The position numbers and the translations under genes were made by a program. The notes under the pieces were generated by a model, which was given only the letters and a program-made list of their open reading frames with translations, was not told the origin of the DNA and made no database searches. From contig QCLN01000001.1 of the NCBI GenBank assembly GCA_003214525.1, forward strand, positions 1-64,000: 64,000 bases of DNA. Direction: 5' to 3'. Within the stretch, counting starts at the first letter, position 1. Every line of letters begins with the position of its first letter. Shown in pieces: positions 33,459-42,911 of the stretch. This stretch comes from Pelagibacteraceae bacterium AG-414-M23 (GTDB lineage: Bacteria; Pseudomonadota; Alphaproteobacteria; Pelagibacterales; Pelagibacteraceae).

Positions 33459-34286
33459 ATGTCTATAGAAAAAATTATAAATGATGCTTGGGAAAATAGA
33501 GAACAAGTTAATCAAAAGTCTGATAAATCTTTAAAAGATGCAATTAACCAAGTTATTGAAAATTTAGATAGTGGCAAAGCAAGAGTTGCTGAAAAAGTAA
33601 ATGGCGAATGGGTAACACATCAACATTTAAAAAAAGCTATAATGCTAAGCTTTAGAATTTATCCTATGGAGAATTTAAATGGTCCTTATAGTAGTTGGTA
33701 CGATAAAGCTCACTTGCTTAAAGGTAAAACAGCAGGATGGACAAAAGATGATCATGAAAAAGCTGGCTTTAGGATGGTTCCTAACTCACCTGTAAGAAAA
33801 GGATCTTATATAGGAAAAAATGTAGTTCTAATGCCATGCTATGTTAACATTGGTGCTTACATAGATTCAGGCACAATGATTGATACATTTGCAAGGGCAG
33901 GTAGTTGTTGTCAAATTGGAAAAAATTGTCATATATCAGCGGGTAGTGGTGTTGGCGGTGTACTTGAACCAGCACAAGCATTACCAACAATTATTGAAGA
34001 TAATGTATTTTTAGGAGCTATGTCTGAAGTTGTTGAAGGCGTAATTGTAGGAGAAGGATCTGTATTAAGTATGGGAATGTATATTGGCCAATCAACAAAA
34101 ATTGTAAATAGATCAACGGGTGAAATAACTTATGGAAAAATTCCACCATACTCAGTTATTGTGCCAGGTACTTTACCTGATAAGAAAAACCCATCTGCAC
34201 CATCACTAAGCTGTGCAGTAATAATTAAGCAAGTTGACGAAAAAACTAGATCAAAAACTTCAATTAACGATCTTTTAAGAGAATAG
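33459..34286 (+). CDS. dapD: Tetrahydrodipicolinate N-succinyltransferase
   Basis: Succinyl-CoA-dependent step of the lysine/diaminopimelate pathway. It has the left-handed beta-helix hexapeptide pattern in the middle (GSYIGKNVVLMPCYVNIGAYIDSGTMI) and the family motifs GSGVGGVLEP, EDNVFLGAMSEVVEGVIV and YIGQSTKI. Length 275 matches. dapE follows four bases later, completing the succinylase branch steps seen here. Confidence 0.95.
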   Translation: MSIEKIINDAWENREQVNQKSDKSLKDAINQVIENLDSGKARVAEKVNGEWVTHQHLKKAIMLSFRIYPMENLNGPYSSWYDKAHLLKGKTAGWTKDDHEKAGFRMVPNSPVRKGSYIGKNVVLMPCYVNIGAYIDSGTMIDTFARAGSCCQIGKNCHISAGSGVGGVLEPAQALPTIIEDNVFLGAMSEVVEGVIVGEGSVLSMGMYIGQSTKIVNRSTGEITYGKIPPYSVIVPGTLPDKKNPSAPSLSCAVIIKQVDEKTRSKTSINDLLRE

Positions 34287-34290
34287 ATTA

Positions 34291-35430
34291 ATGAAAACAT
34301 ATAATGAAATAAAATTAGCTCAAGAGCTAATAAGATTTCCAACACTAAAAACTGAGGATAAGGGTATAATGAAATTCTTATCAAAAAAACTTACTAATAT
34401 TGGTTTTAAATGTAAAATAGTTAAATCAAAGGGAACTGGACCAAAACCAGCCTTAAATTTATATGCAAGGTTTGGTAAATCAAAACCTCATATAAATTTT
34501 TTAGGACATACAGATGTAGTTGCTAACCTTAATAATTGGAAAATTCCACCTTTTAAAGCTTTTGTAAGAAAGGGATATTTGAATGGTAGAGGATCTCAAG
34601 ATATGAAAGGTGGTATAGCTTGTTGGATAAGTGCAGTTAGTAATTTTATCAAAAATAAACAATTTAAAGGATCTATATCAATTATTATTTCAGCAGACGA
34701 AGAAACTACAGGTTATGGCTGTCCAGCAGTTATGAAATATCTTAAAAAAAGAGGTGAAAAAATAGATTTTTCTGTAGTAGGAGAACCATCTTCAAATAAA
34801 TCAATTGGAGACGAAATAAGAATTGGAAGACGTGGTTCTATGAATGGAATAATAACTGTATATGGAAAAAGTGGTCATTCAGCATTTTATGGGTCTTATA
34901 TCAATCCATGTACAGCTTTAGCTAAAATAATAGCAAAATTAAAAAGTTCATCTCTAGATAATGGTACTAAATTTATGCCATCGTCTAATTTAGAATTTAC
35001 AAAAATGAATGTAGATAATTTATCTGAAAATGTAGTACCTCAGTCTGCTAGTGCAAAATTTAATGTGAGATTTAATTCTAAACATAAGTCAACTTCTTTA
35101 AAGAAAAAACTAAATAAAACAATTAATACAGTTGCAAAAAAAGAGAAATGTAAAACTAAAATAGAATATAAAGTTAGTGGAGAAGCATTTTATACTAAGC
35201 CAAATAAAGAAATCTATATGGTTAAAAAAATTGTTAAAAAAGTTACAGGTAATTCAGCGAAGTTAAATTGTAGAGGCGGAACAAGTGATAGCCGATTTTT
35301 AGGCTCAATTCCAAGACTAGAACTAGGATTAAGAAATAGCACTATTCACATGGTTGATGAAAAAACGTCGATTTCAGATTTGAAAAAATTAACTAAAATA
35401 TATTATAATATTTTAGAAAAATATTTTTAA
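34291..35430 (+). CDS. dapE: Succinyl-diaminopimelate desuccinylase
   Basis: Zinc peptidase-family enzyme that removes succinate from N-succinyl-diaminopimelate. Motifs: INFLGHTDVVA (first metal ligands), GRGSQDMKGGIACW, ISADEETTGYGC, VVGEPSSNKSIGDEI, GKSGHSAFYG and the terminal GGTSDSRFLG. The 379 residues match DapE. It acts directly after dapD in the pathway apart from the aminotransferase step, for which argD-type enzymes often serve. Confidence 0.93.
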   Translation: MKTYNEIKLAQELIRFPTLKTEDKGIMKFLSKKLTNIGFKCKIVKSKGTGPKPALNLYARFGKSKPHINFLGHTDVVANLNNWKIPPFKAFVRKGYLNGRGSQDMKGGIACWISAVSNFIKNKQFKGSISIIISADEETTGYGCPAVMKYLKKRGEKIDFSVVGEPSSNKSIGDEIRIGRRGSMNGIITVYGKSGHSAFYGSYINPCTALAKIIAKLKSSSLDNGTKFMPSSNLEFTKMNVDNLSENVVPQSASAKFNVRFNSKHKSTSLKKKLNKTINTVAKKEKCKTKIEYKVSGEAFYTKPNKEIYMVKKIVKKVTGNSAKLNCRGGTSDSRFLGSIPRLELGLRNSTIHMVDEKTSISDLKKLTKIYYNILEKYF

Positions 35431-36353
35431 TGAAAACTGCAATTGTTACATCAAAATCATCATTAAATCACAATACTGGCTCTGGACATCCAGAAAGTAT
35501 CTCTAGAGTTACATCCATTATTCAAAAATTAAAAAAAAACAAAAAATTGATTTGGAAGACTCCAACTGACTATGACAAAGATATTATAAAAAAAACTCAT
35601 TCATCAAGTTACATAGATAATGTTGAAAACGCATTTCCAAAAGAAGGATTGGTTTTTTTAGATGGTGATACAGTTGTTTCACCTGGAAGCAAAGATGCAA
35701 CTTTTGATGCGGTAGGTTCAATAATAACTGCAATAGATGGAATTGAAAATAAAGAATATGATGCAGCGCATTGTGTAACTCGTCCACCTGGTCACCATGC
35801 TGAAAAAAGTAAAGCAATGGGTTTCTGTGTAATAAATAATATTGGCGTTGCTGCAAATTATTTAATTTCAAAATATAAATATAAGAGAGTTGCGGTTATA
35901 GATTGGGACTGTCACTTTGGAAATGGAAGTTATGATATTCTTAAGTCAAATGAGAATGTTTTTTTTTCTAGCTTACATCAATATCCATATTATCCAGGTG
36001 GTGGGACTGAGAATCAAAAAGGTGATCACAATAATGCTTTGAATATTCCATTGCCCGCTGGAACTAGCTCTAGAGAATATTTTGATGCATATGAACATAT
36101 GCTTAAAAGGTTAAAAGATTTTAAACCTGAGTTTATTTTAATGTCAGCAGGATTTGATGCACATAAAGATGATCCTTTATGTCAATTAAATTTAGAATCA
36201 AAAGATTATTACGAAATAACTAGAAGAGCCTTGAAAACGACAAAAGAGTTTTGTAATGGAAAAGTCGTATCTATTCTAGAAGGTGGTTATGATTTAAATG
36301 CTTTAGCAGAAAGTGCTAATGAGCATGTTAACGCACTTTTAGAATTTAATTGA
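35430..36353 (+). CDS. Histone-deacetylase-superfamily amidohydrolase
   Basis: Zinc-dependent deacetylase of the arginase/HDAC fold. The active-site series is complete: TRPPGHHAEKSKAMGFC (paired His), VAVIDWDCHFGNGSYDI (DxH metal ligands), SLHQYPYYPG, ILMSAGFDAHKDDPL (Asp ligand) and LEGGYDLNALAES. The 307 residues match bacterial acetylpolyamine-type or acuC-like deacetylases. The natural substrate in bacteria may be acetylpolyamines or acetyl-lysine proteins. It starts one base inside the dapE stop and is followed by a SET-domain gene. Confidence 0.88.
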   Translation: MKTAIVTSKSSLNHNTGSGHPESISRVTSIIQKLKKNKKLIWKTPTDYDKDIIKKTHSSSYIDNVENAFPKEGLVFLDGDTVVSPGSKDATFDAVGSIITAIDGIENKEYDAAHCVTRPPGHHAEKSKAMGFCVINNIGVAANYLISKYKYKRVAVIDWDCHFGNGSYDILKSNENVFFSSLHQYPYYPGGGTENQKGDHNNALNIPLPAGTSSREYFDAYEHMLKRLKDFKPEFILMSAGFDAHKDDPLCQLNLESKDYYEITRRALKTTKEFCNGKVVSILEGGYDLNALAESANEHVNALLEFN

Positions 36354-36383
36354 GATTTTCAAAAATTATCATAAATAGACACG

Positions 36384-36860
36384 ATGACTTTATATAAAAT
36401 AAAAAAATCAAATATTGATAAAAATGGACGAGGTCTATACGCTGCTAAGAATATTAAAGCAAATACTAAAATTATAGAGTATGTAGGAAATATTATTACA
36501 AAAAAACAAACAGAAAATTCTAATAAATTCGATAATTCAAAACCAATTTATTTATTTAATTTAAACAAAAGATATGATTTAGATGGGGACGTTTCATGGA
36601 ATACTGCACGTTTGATTAATCATTCTTGTTCAAATAACTCCGAATATGAAGGAACAGGTTTAAAAATTTGGGTTGTTTCAAATAAAGAAATTAAAAAAGG
36701 AGATGAAATAACGTGTGATTATGGTTTTGGTTACGATTCTGACTACAAACAGTTTCCTTGTAAATGCAATTCTATTAATTGCTGTGGTTACATCGTTAGA
36801 ACAGAAAGTCGCTGGAGAATTAATAAAAAATTCAAAAAAAACCTAACAATTAGTAGATAA
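36384..36860 (+). CDS. SET-domain protein lysine methyltransferase
   Basis: A 158-residue SET domain: GRGLYAAKNIKANTKIIEYVG at the start, TARLINHSCSNNSEYEG (knot motif NHSC), WVVSNKEIKKGDEITCDYGFGY and a Cys-rich post-SET tail (FPCKCNSINCCGYIV). All elements for AdoMet and zinc binding are present, so methylation of a protein lysine is likely; the target is unknown. It lies 30 bases after the deacetylase gene, and its end overlaps truA tail to tail. Confidence 0.9.
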   Translation: MTLYKIKKSNIDKNGRGLYAAKNIKANTKIIEYVGNIITKKQTENSNKFDNSKPIYLFNLNKRYDLDGDVSWNTARLINHSCSNNSEYEGTGLKIWVVSNKEIKKGDEITCDYGFGYDSDYKQFPCKCNSINCCGYIVRTESRWRINKKFKKNLTISR

Positions 36861-37590
36861 TTTTTTCAAGATATAACCCACATGCTGGCGCAGGTGGTGC
36901 ACAATATTTTCTATTTTTTGATTTTAAGACTTTTTCTAAATCTTTAATTTCCCACTTATTTTCACCAACATATTTTAAACATCCAATAATTGATCTTACT
37001 TGGTTTTTAAGAAATGATTGTGAATTTAAAACAAATAAAATTTTTTCATTTTTTTTTGTTATTTTTATTTTTTTTAAAGTTCTTACTGGAGTGTTGGCTT
37101 GACAGTTAGAAGATCTGAATGCATTAAAATTATGTGTGCCTATTAGTTTTTTTGAAGCTTTTTTTGCCAGTTTAAGATCAATTTTAGACCTTATATGCCA
37201 AACTTTATTTTTATCAAGTGCGGGGGGTGAATTTCTATTAAGTATTATATATTTATATTCTCTCTCTTTTGCTGAAAATCTTGCATGAAATTTAGAGTTT
37301 TTTTTAACAATTTTTTTAATTGAAATATTTTTTTTATTTAAAAAATAATTTGCTGAAGAAATAAATTTATATTTATTTAGTATATTATTTTTTATATCAA
37401 AATGTGCTGATTGGTTGCTGGCATGAACCCCAGCATCAGTTCTTCCCGAACCATGAATTCTAACATTTTCTTTTAATATTTTTGATAAAATTTTTTCGAT
37501 TTCATTCTGAATAGACTTGCCATTTAATTGAGATTGCCAACCAACATAATTGGTACCATCATATTCTATAATTATCTGATATCTATGCAT
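36850..37590 (-). CDS. truA: tRNA pseudouridine(38-40) synthase
   Basis: Makes pseudouridine in the anticodon stem-loop of tRNAs. The catalytic aspartate motif GSGRTDAGVHASNQ is present, with YDGTNYVGWQSQ at the start, FHARFSAKEREYKYII and FLKNQVRSIIGCL. Length 246 is normal. It follows fmt with an 8-base overlap in the run def-fmt-truA. Confidence 0.94.
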   Translation of the reverse strand: MHRYQIIIEYDGTNYVGWQSQLNGKSIQNEIEKILSKILKENVRIHGSGRTDAGVHASNQSAHFDIKNNILNKYKFISSANYFLNKKNISIKKIVKKNSKFHARFSAKEREYKYIILNRNSPPALDKNKVWHIRSKIDLKLAKKASKKLIGTHNFNAFRSSNCQANTPVRTLKKIKITKKNEKILFVLNSQSFLKNQVRSIIGCLKYVGENKWEIKDLEKVLKSKNRKYCAPPAPACGLYLEKIIY

Positions 37591-38512
37591 CTAACAGACT
37601 TGTTCCCTTTTTAATTTGAGAACCGGGCAAAAACTCGTTTATTTTTTGAGACTTTTTTCCTTCTCTTTGAATTTCTATAATTTTAATTGAATTATTCCCA
37701 CAGCCAATTTCAAGATCGTTTGTTAAAACTTTTCCTGGATTTTCTTTAGAAAATGATTTTTCTGCCTTTAGAATTTTATACCTTTCTCCTTTAAATAAAA
37801 AATAACCTCCTGGATATGGATATAGTCCATTTATTTTTCCAATAATATTTTCTGAGCTCTCTTTCCAATCTATTAATCCTTCTACTTTTTCAATTTTTTT
37901 TGCATATGTGGCCTTTGAATGATCTTGAGGTTTAAAACTGATTTTTTTATCTAGTATGCTATCAATTATATCTGAGATATTTTGAGAGGCTAAAATAGAA
38001 AGTCTTTCGCTTAAATTTTGAGCATTCTCATTATCTTCAATATTTGTTTTAATGATATGAGAAATATCTCCTTCATCCAATTTTTCATTAATTTTCATAA
38101 CACTAATGCCTGTCTCTTTATCTTGGTTCATTATTGATCTTTGAATTGGTGCTGCACCTCTCCATCTGGGAAGTATAGATGCATGTAGATTTATAAAACC
38201 TCCTTTACTCAAAGATAAAAAATTTTTTGGTATAATTTGTCCATATGCAACTACAATGACTAAATCTAAATCTAAATTTCTTATATATTCATACTCTAAA
38301 TTATTTTTCTTAAGTTGATTTGGAGTTCTAATATTAAGATTTAAAGTTTCGGCTAATAAATTTATAGGAGATTTTTCAATTTTTTGTCCTCTATTAGATT
38401 TTTTTGGAGGTTGTGTATAAACTACTGTGATTTCATAGCCATTCTGGTAAATATGTTTTAAAACAGGAACTGCAAAATTTGGCGTTCCCATAAAAGCAAT
38501 TTTTCGTTGCAT
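37583..38512 (-). CDS. fmt: Methionyl-tRNA formyltransferase
   Basis: Formylates initiator Met-tRNA using 10-formyl-tetrahydrofolate. The start KIAFMGTPNFAVPVLKHI, the substrate loop PPKKSNRGQK, catalytic FINLHASILPRWRGAAPIQRS and C-terminal ENIIGKINGLYPYPG are typical. The 309 residues match. It lies with def, whose product removes the same formyl group. Confidence 0.95.
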   Translation of the reverse strand: MQRKIAFMGTPNFAVPVLKHIYQNGYEITVVYTQPPKKSNRGQKIEKSPINLLAETLNLNIRTPNQLKKNNLEYEYIRNLDLDLVIVVAYGQIIPKNFLSLSKGGFINLHASILPRWRGAAPIQRSIMNQDKETGISVMKINEKLDEGDISHIIKTNIEDNENAQNLSERLSILASQNISDIIDSILDKKISFKPQDHSKATYAKKIEKVEGLIDWKESSENIIGKINGLYPYPGGYFLFKGERYKILKAEKSFSKENPGKVLTNDLEIGCGNNSIKIIEIQREGKKSQKINEFLPGSQIKKGTSLLDA

Positions 38513-38515
38513 TAA

Positions 38516-39040
38516 TTAAATTACTAAAGTTTCGGAACTTTTTTTCTGTTTAGAAAGTTTTTTTACGATAATTGATTTTTTTAATTTTGAAAGATAGTCA
38601 ATAAATAATATTCCTTCTAAATGATCCATTTCATGTTGAATGCATGTTGCTAACAAACCATTGGCTTTAATTATTTTATGTTTTCCATAATAATCTAAAT
38701 ATTCTATTTCACATGTGGCCGGACGATCAACTTCCGCAAATTGGTTTGGTACCGACAAACATCCTTCTTCATATGTTGAAAATTCCTTATTTTTATTTTT
38801 AATTACAGGGTTTACAAAATAAATTGGGGTTTTTTTTTGATCATTTTTAGAAATATCCATCACTATAATTCTCTTTGGTACTCCGATTTGAATTGCCGCC
38901 AGTCCTATTCCGTTTGCGGAATACATAGTTTCCAACATATCATCCATCAAAGACTGTTCATCTTTAGTAACCTTATCTACAGGTTTAGATACTTGTCTCA
39001 ATACTCTATTTGGTTCTATCAATATTTCTCTTATAGCCAT
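38516..39040 (-). CDS. def: Peptide deformylase
   Basis: Iron/zinc hydrolase that removes the N-formyl group from new proteins. All three motifs are present: GIGLAAIQIG, EEGCLSVP and CIQHEMDHLEGILFIDYL. Length 174 is normal. It precedes fmt and truA on one transcript. Confidence 0.97.
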   Translation of the reverse strand: MAIREILIEPNRVLRQVSKPVDKVTKDEQSLMDDMLETMYSANGIGLAAIQIGVPKRIIVMDISKNDQKKTPIYFVNPVIKNKNKEFSTYEEGCLSVPNQFAEVDRPATCEIEYLDYYGKHKIIKANGLLATCIQHEMDHLEGILFIDYLSKLKKSIIVKKLSKQKKSSETLVI

Positions 39041-39055
39041 AAAAAATATATTAAT

Positions 39056-40819
39056 TTATACCCTTATTGGTAAAGTTTTTAAAATAATTTTATTTCTAAT
39101 TTGGTCAAGATCTAGCTGATTAAGTGTAATTAAAATAAAATTTAAAGTTTCTGAGCCAAGATCTTCTAATTTATCTTCACCAATTATTTCAACAAATCTT
39201 AATAAAATTAATCCTAAATCCCTATTATTTATTTTAACTTGTAAGTCAGGGGGTATATTTGCCTTAGGTTTGTATCGATCTGTAAATTTTTTTTGTATTT
39301 TAATTCCGTCATATTTAAAAGATTCTAATAATATTTCATCACTTGTGGTAATAATATATTTTTTATCTTTTAAAATAGTCTTCAACAAGTCATTTATTTC
39401 TTTTTCTATCTTAGAGTTATCATTATTTTCTATAAAATAGTTTAATAATTTAGACTGGTGAATAATTTTATTATTAAATTTTATTTTTTTTATTTCAGAC
39501 TCTTCGGTAATAATATTGTTCTGATAAAATGAGGTAAAATCTGATGTGATTTCTGTTGAATCAATTTCAGTTAAAATTTTAGAAAGCTCAAAATAAAAAG
39601 CATTGCCCAAATTATCATTTTCAAACAACTTTTTTAATAATCTAGCCAAGTCTAACTTTTCACTTGGTTCATTTGTTAAAAGCATTTTTTGATAAATTAG
39701 TGCTCTTTGGCTTGATTTATCTAAAGTTTTATAATTATCTTTAGCTAAATATAACTGATTAAAACTAAACTGATATCTTGTGTATAAATTAAATAATTGA
39801 TTCTCATCATAATTTCTCTCATGTGTTGCTTTTTCAATTAGTTTAATTTTTTCAATATCCTCCAAATCAATATTCTCAATTTTTTCGAGTAGATTTGCTG
39901 ATGCAAGATATTTCCATATATCCTTTGAAGTATTTTCATTGGGTAAATAATTAAAATTTTTAACAGTTCTATGAGACAAATGTAATTCAAACAAATTTTT
40001 ATCTGAAATTTTGCCATCTGATTCTGTTTCAAAACCAATAAGCTCAAATATTTTTTTTTCAAAATAGTTATCATTCATTCCCATCTCTTTTTTTAAATCA
40101 AAAATAAGTAATGCTTTTTCAATTTGATTTGAATTTACTAAGCAATAAATTTTAAGTTTTGATGTATAGTCACTTGTCACCTCATCAATTACATCAAATA
40201 TTTCACAACTTTTTTTTATATTTGCTTTTGCAAGATAGTGATTGGCATAATAATTTACTAAATCATCTTTTCCAAAAAAATCTGGATTTTTTTCAATAAA
40301 TAATTTTATTAAATTTAAATCATTTTTTTTAATTAAAAAATTTTTTTGGAAAATATAAAATTCTTCTCTTGTAATATTTATACTAGGAACATTTGAATTT
40401 GTTAAAAGAGCTATTTCAAGTATGTCTTTGGCATCGTTAGATAAGTTTTGTGAATATATTTTTTTAAAAATTTTTTTTATTTCTTCACCCTCAGAATTTT
40501 TCCACATATCAATTGATAAATTATGTTCATCTGGATCATACAATCCATATAATGAAATTTTATTTTCAATGTTATTTTCTTGAAGGACTGTGTCTTGATT
40601 TTCATTTTGAGTTTGATTATTAAGATCATAAATTGATATAGATTGATCTGATTCTTCAGAAGAAACCATAGACTCACTTTGATCATCTTGATTTGATTCA
40701 ATTTTGCTCTTATCAATGTTCCATATATCTGCAGGTTCATTTGCTAATGAGGTGTTAAAAAAAATAAAAAATAAAAAAATTAGATAATTTTTTTTATTTA
40801 ACAATTTTGAAATTTTCAT
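39056..40819 (-). CDS. Secreted or envelope protein of unknown function, helical repeats
   Basis: About 587 residues. The N-terminus (MKISKLLNKKNYLIFLFFIFFNTSLA) is a plausible Sec signal peptide, followed by an acidic Gln/Ser/Asn-rich linker (residues 30-90) and a long all-alpha body resembling TPR-like solenoids (repeated NANIKKSCEIF, NQIEKALLIF phrases). I do not recognise a family. The track start is six codons upstream; the ATG at 40819 gives the cleaner signal peptide. The start overlaps the preceding small membrane-protein gene, so the two are coupled. Confidence 0.7.
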   Translation of the reverse strand: MKISKLLNKKNYLIFLFFIFFNTSLANEPADIWNIDKSKIESNQDDQSESMVSSEESDQSISIYDLNNQTQNENQDTVLQENNIENKISLYGLYDPDEHNLSIDMWKNSEGEEIKKIFKKIYSQNLSNDAKDILEIALLTNSNVPSINITREEFYIFQKNFLIKKNDLNLIKLFIEKNPDFFGKDDLVNYYANHYLAKANIKKSCEIFDVIDEVTSDYTSKLKIYCLVNSNQIEKALLIFDLKKEMGMNDNYFEKKIFELIGFETESDGKISDKNLFELHLSHRTVKNFNYLPNENTSKDIWKYLASANLLEKIENIDLEDIEKIKLIEKATHERNYDENQLFNLYTRYQFSFNQLYLAKDNYKTLDKSSQRALIYQKMLLTNEPSEKLDLARLLKKLFENDNLGNAFYFELSKILTEIDSTEITSDFTSFYQNNIITEESEIKKIKFNNKIIHQSKLLNYFIENNDNSKIEKEINDLLKTILKDKKYIITTSDEILLESFKYDGIKIQKKFTDRYKPKANIPPDLQVKINNRDLGLILLRFVEIIGEDKLEDLGSETLNFILITLNQLDLDQIRNKIILKTLPIRV

Positions 40820-40979
40820 TAGGTATAATTTTTTCAATTTTTTTGTTTGGTGCAGGAAAATTGATAGATCCTAAAGCATATATAAAGCCTATTAAAACTA
40901 TAATTATAAATATTATCTTTACTAATGGCCCTTTAAGCCTTCCAGTAATTGAATTATTATTTTTTCTTTGAAATTCCAT
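40794..40979 (-). CDS. Small single-pass membrane protein
   Basis: A 61-residue protein with a short basic N-terminus (MEFQRKNNNSITGRLKGP), one hydrophobic helix (about residues 19-42, VKIIFIIIVLIGFIYALGS) and a charged tail (KKIEKIIPNENFKIVK). No named family recognised. It overlaps the large secreted protein gene downstream and lies divergently from aroK, so the two small-to-large envelope genes likely form a unit. Confidence 0.6.
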   Translation of the reverse strand: MEFQRKNNNSITGRLKGPLVKIIFIIIVLIGFIYALGSINFPAPNKKIEKIIPNENFKIVK

Positions 40980-41034
40980 AAATGTTTAATTAGTTTAGAA
41001 ATAAGACATATTTATGTTTTTTCAATATTAATAA

Positions 41035-41556
41035 ATGGTTAAAAAAAATATAGTATTAATTGGTATGATGGCTGCTGGAAAAACCACTATTGGTTTTAGA
41101 CTAGCTAAGAAGCTAAATTATAATTTTTTTGACATTGACGCAGAAATTGAAAAATCAGAAAATGAAAAAATTGCCAATATTTTTCAAAACAAAGGTGAAA
41201 GCTATTTTAGAAAAATTGAAGAAAAAATAGCTTTAGTTTTTTTAGAAAAAAATAACTGTGTTATTTCCCTTGGAGGTGGAGCCTTTCTTAATGAAAATAT
41301 AAGAAAAAAAATCAAAAAAAATAGTTATTCTTTTTGGTTAAACTGGAAAATTAAGACTATTTTAGATAGAATATCAAAAAATAAAAATCGACCGTTAGCG
41401 TTAAAATTAAATGATAAAGATCTTGTAAATCTTTATACAAAACGAATAAAATTTTATAAACTTTCTAATTTTAAAGTAAACTGTGAAAATAAAAATAAGA
41501 ATGAAATCATAAGAAATATATTTAAATTATTAACAAATGAATATTCTTCGCATTAA
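41035..41556 (+). CDS. aroK: Shikimate kinase
   Basis: Phosphorylates shikimate ahead of the aroA step. The P-loop GMMAAGKTTIG, the shikimate-binding FFDIDAEIEK and VISLGGGAFL (GGG motif), and the lid NRPLA are present. The 173 residues match. aroB overlaps its 3' end by 20 bases, the usual aroK-aroB pair. Confidence 0.94.
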   Translation: MVKKNIVLIGMMAAGKTTIGFRLAKKLNYNFFDIDAEIEKSENEKIANIFQNKGESYFRKIEEKIALVFLEKNNCVISLGGGAFLNENIRKKIKKNSYSFWLNWKIKTILDRISKNKNRPLALKLNDKDLVNLYTKRIKFYKLSNFKVNCENKNKNEIIRNIFKLLTNEYSSH

Positions 41557-42634
41557 TACCAAAAGTAAAAAATATAATATTTATATTGGTCATAATTTAA
41601 TTGCTAAATTTAATAAAATTATTAAAAAAGAAAAAATTTCTTTTAAAAAATCTTTAGTAATAGTTGATAAAAATGTACCAAAAAAATTTCTTAAAAAAAT
41701 TTATTCGAGTTTTAGATGTGAAAGAAAATTAACTTTTTTTTTTAATTCATCAGAAAAAAATAAAAATTTTAATTATGTAAACTCTATACTTGAAATATTA
41801 TTTAAAAATAATTTTTCTAGAAATGATGTAATAATATGCTTAGGTGGAGGAATTTCTGGAGATGTTGCTGGCTTTGCTGCAAGTATATATAAAAGAGGAT
41901 TAAAATTTATTAATATTCCTTCTACACTCCTATCGCAAGTAGACTCCTCAATAGGAGGAAAAACTGGAGTTAATAATAAATTTGGTAAAAATTTAATTGG
42001 CTCTTTCTACCAGCCAGATTTAGTAATTTCTGACACGCTATTATTGCAAAGCTTACCTAGAAGAGAAATTATATGTGGATATGCCGAAATATTAAAGCAT
42101 TCATTAATTAAAAATAAAAAATTTTTTTTATTCTTAGATAAAAACTTAAAAAATATTTTGAATTTAAAAAATAAATTTATCACCAAAGCAATTATTGAAA
42201 GCTGTAAAATAAAAAAACAAATTATTGAAAAAGACGAAAAAGAAACAAATTTGAGAAAAACCTTAAATTTAGGTCATACATTTGGTCATGCTTATGAAGC
42301 AACTCTGAATTATTCAAAAAAATTAAATCATGGTGAGGCTGTTTTGTATGGCATATTTTCCGCTGCACAATTTAGTAATAAATTTAATTTTTTAAATAAT
42401 AATGATTATAAATTATTAATATCCCATTTATCTAATTTAGGCATCTTTGACTTAAATAAATTTTTCTCAAAAAAACATTTAAACAGAATTATAAGTTTTA
42501 TGGTTTCTGACAAAAAAAATAATAGTAAAAAAATTAATCTTATAATCTTAAAAAAAATTGGAAAAGTAAATATATCAAATCAATTTTACCCTGAAAAAGT
42601 AAAAAAATTTATTAATTCAAACTTATTTAAATAA
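41537..42634 (+). CDS. aroB: 3-dehydroquinate synthase
   Basis: NAD- and metal-dependent cyclisation that makes 3-dehydroquinate. Motifs: VIICLGGGISGDVAGFAAS, NIPSTLLSQVDSSIGGKTGVN, GYAEILKHSLI, KEKDEKETNLRK-type lysine region, LNLGHTFGHAYEA and LNHGEAVLYG. Length 365 is normal. The 3' end overlaps bolA tail to tail by 12 bases. Confidence 0.95.
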   Translation: MNILRINTKSKKYNIYIGHNLIAKFNKIIKKEKISFKKSLVIVDKNVPKKFLKKIYSSFRCERKLTFFFNSSEKNKNFNYVNSILEILFKNNFSRNDVIICLGGGISGDVAGFAASIYKRGLKFINIPSTLLSQVDSSIGGKTGVNNKFGKNLIGSFYQPDLVISDTLLLQSLPRREIICGYAEILKHSLIKNKKFFLFLDKNLKNILNLKNKFITKAIIESCKIKKQIIEKDEKETNLRKTLNLGHTFGHAYEATLNYSKKLNHGEAVLYGIFSAAQFSNKFNFLNNNDYKLLISHLSNLGIFDLNKFFSKKHLNRIISFMVSDKKNNSKKINLIILKKIGKVNISNQFYPEKVKKFINSNLFK

Positions 42635-42883
42635 TATTTGTATAGAATGAATATAATTTTTTATTTCATGATGTAGTACATTATGTACTTTTTTTGTCGC
42701 ATCTATTTTACTGAGTATTTTAAGATTATTTGAAAATACTGTCAATTTTAGGTGAAATTTATTTTTTTCATGTGACGAATGTTTAAGATGTAGATAAGTT
42801 TTATCCTCAATAACAACATCTTCAACAAAAGAACTGTTTAATAATTTTGACTTGATATTTTCAATTAGAATATTTAATTCCAT
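42623..42883 (-). CDS. bolA: BolA-family protein
   Basis: Small protein that partners monothiol glutaredoxins in iron-sulphur cluster trafficking and regulation. The 86 residues have the class II KH-like fold with HSSHEKNKFHLKLTVFSNNL and the terminal RV-like helix ATKKVHNVLHHEIKNYIHSI. In alphaproteobacteria it often stands beside the J-domain/cobS/cobT run, as here. Confidence 0.88.
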   Translation of the reverse strand: MELNILIENIKSKLLNSSFVEDVVIEDKTYLHLKHSSHEKNKFHLKLTVFSNNLKILSKIDATKKVHNVLHHEIKNYIHSIQILFK

Positions 42884-42911
42884 ATTTAAAAATAATATAA
42901 ATTAAATAAAT

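Noticed and set aside
35584-35871. 95-aa minus-strand ORF within the deacetylase gene
   Set aside because: Leucine/histidine/glutamine-rich antisense frame of a conserved enzyme; no start context.
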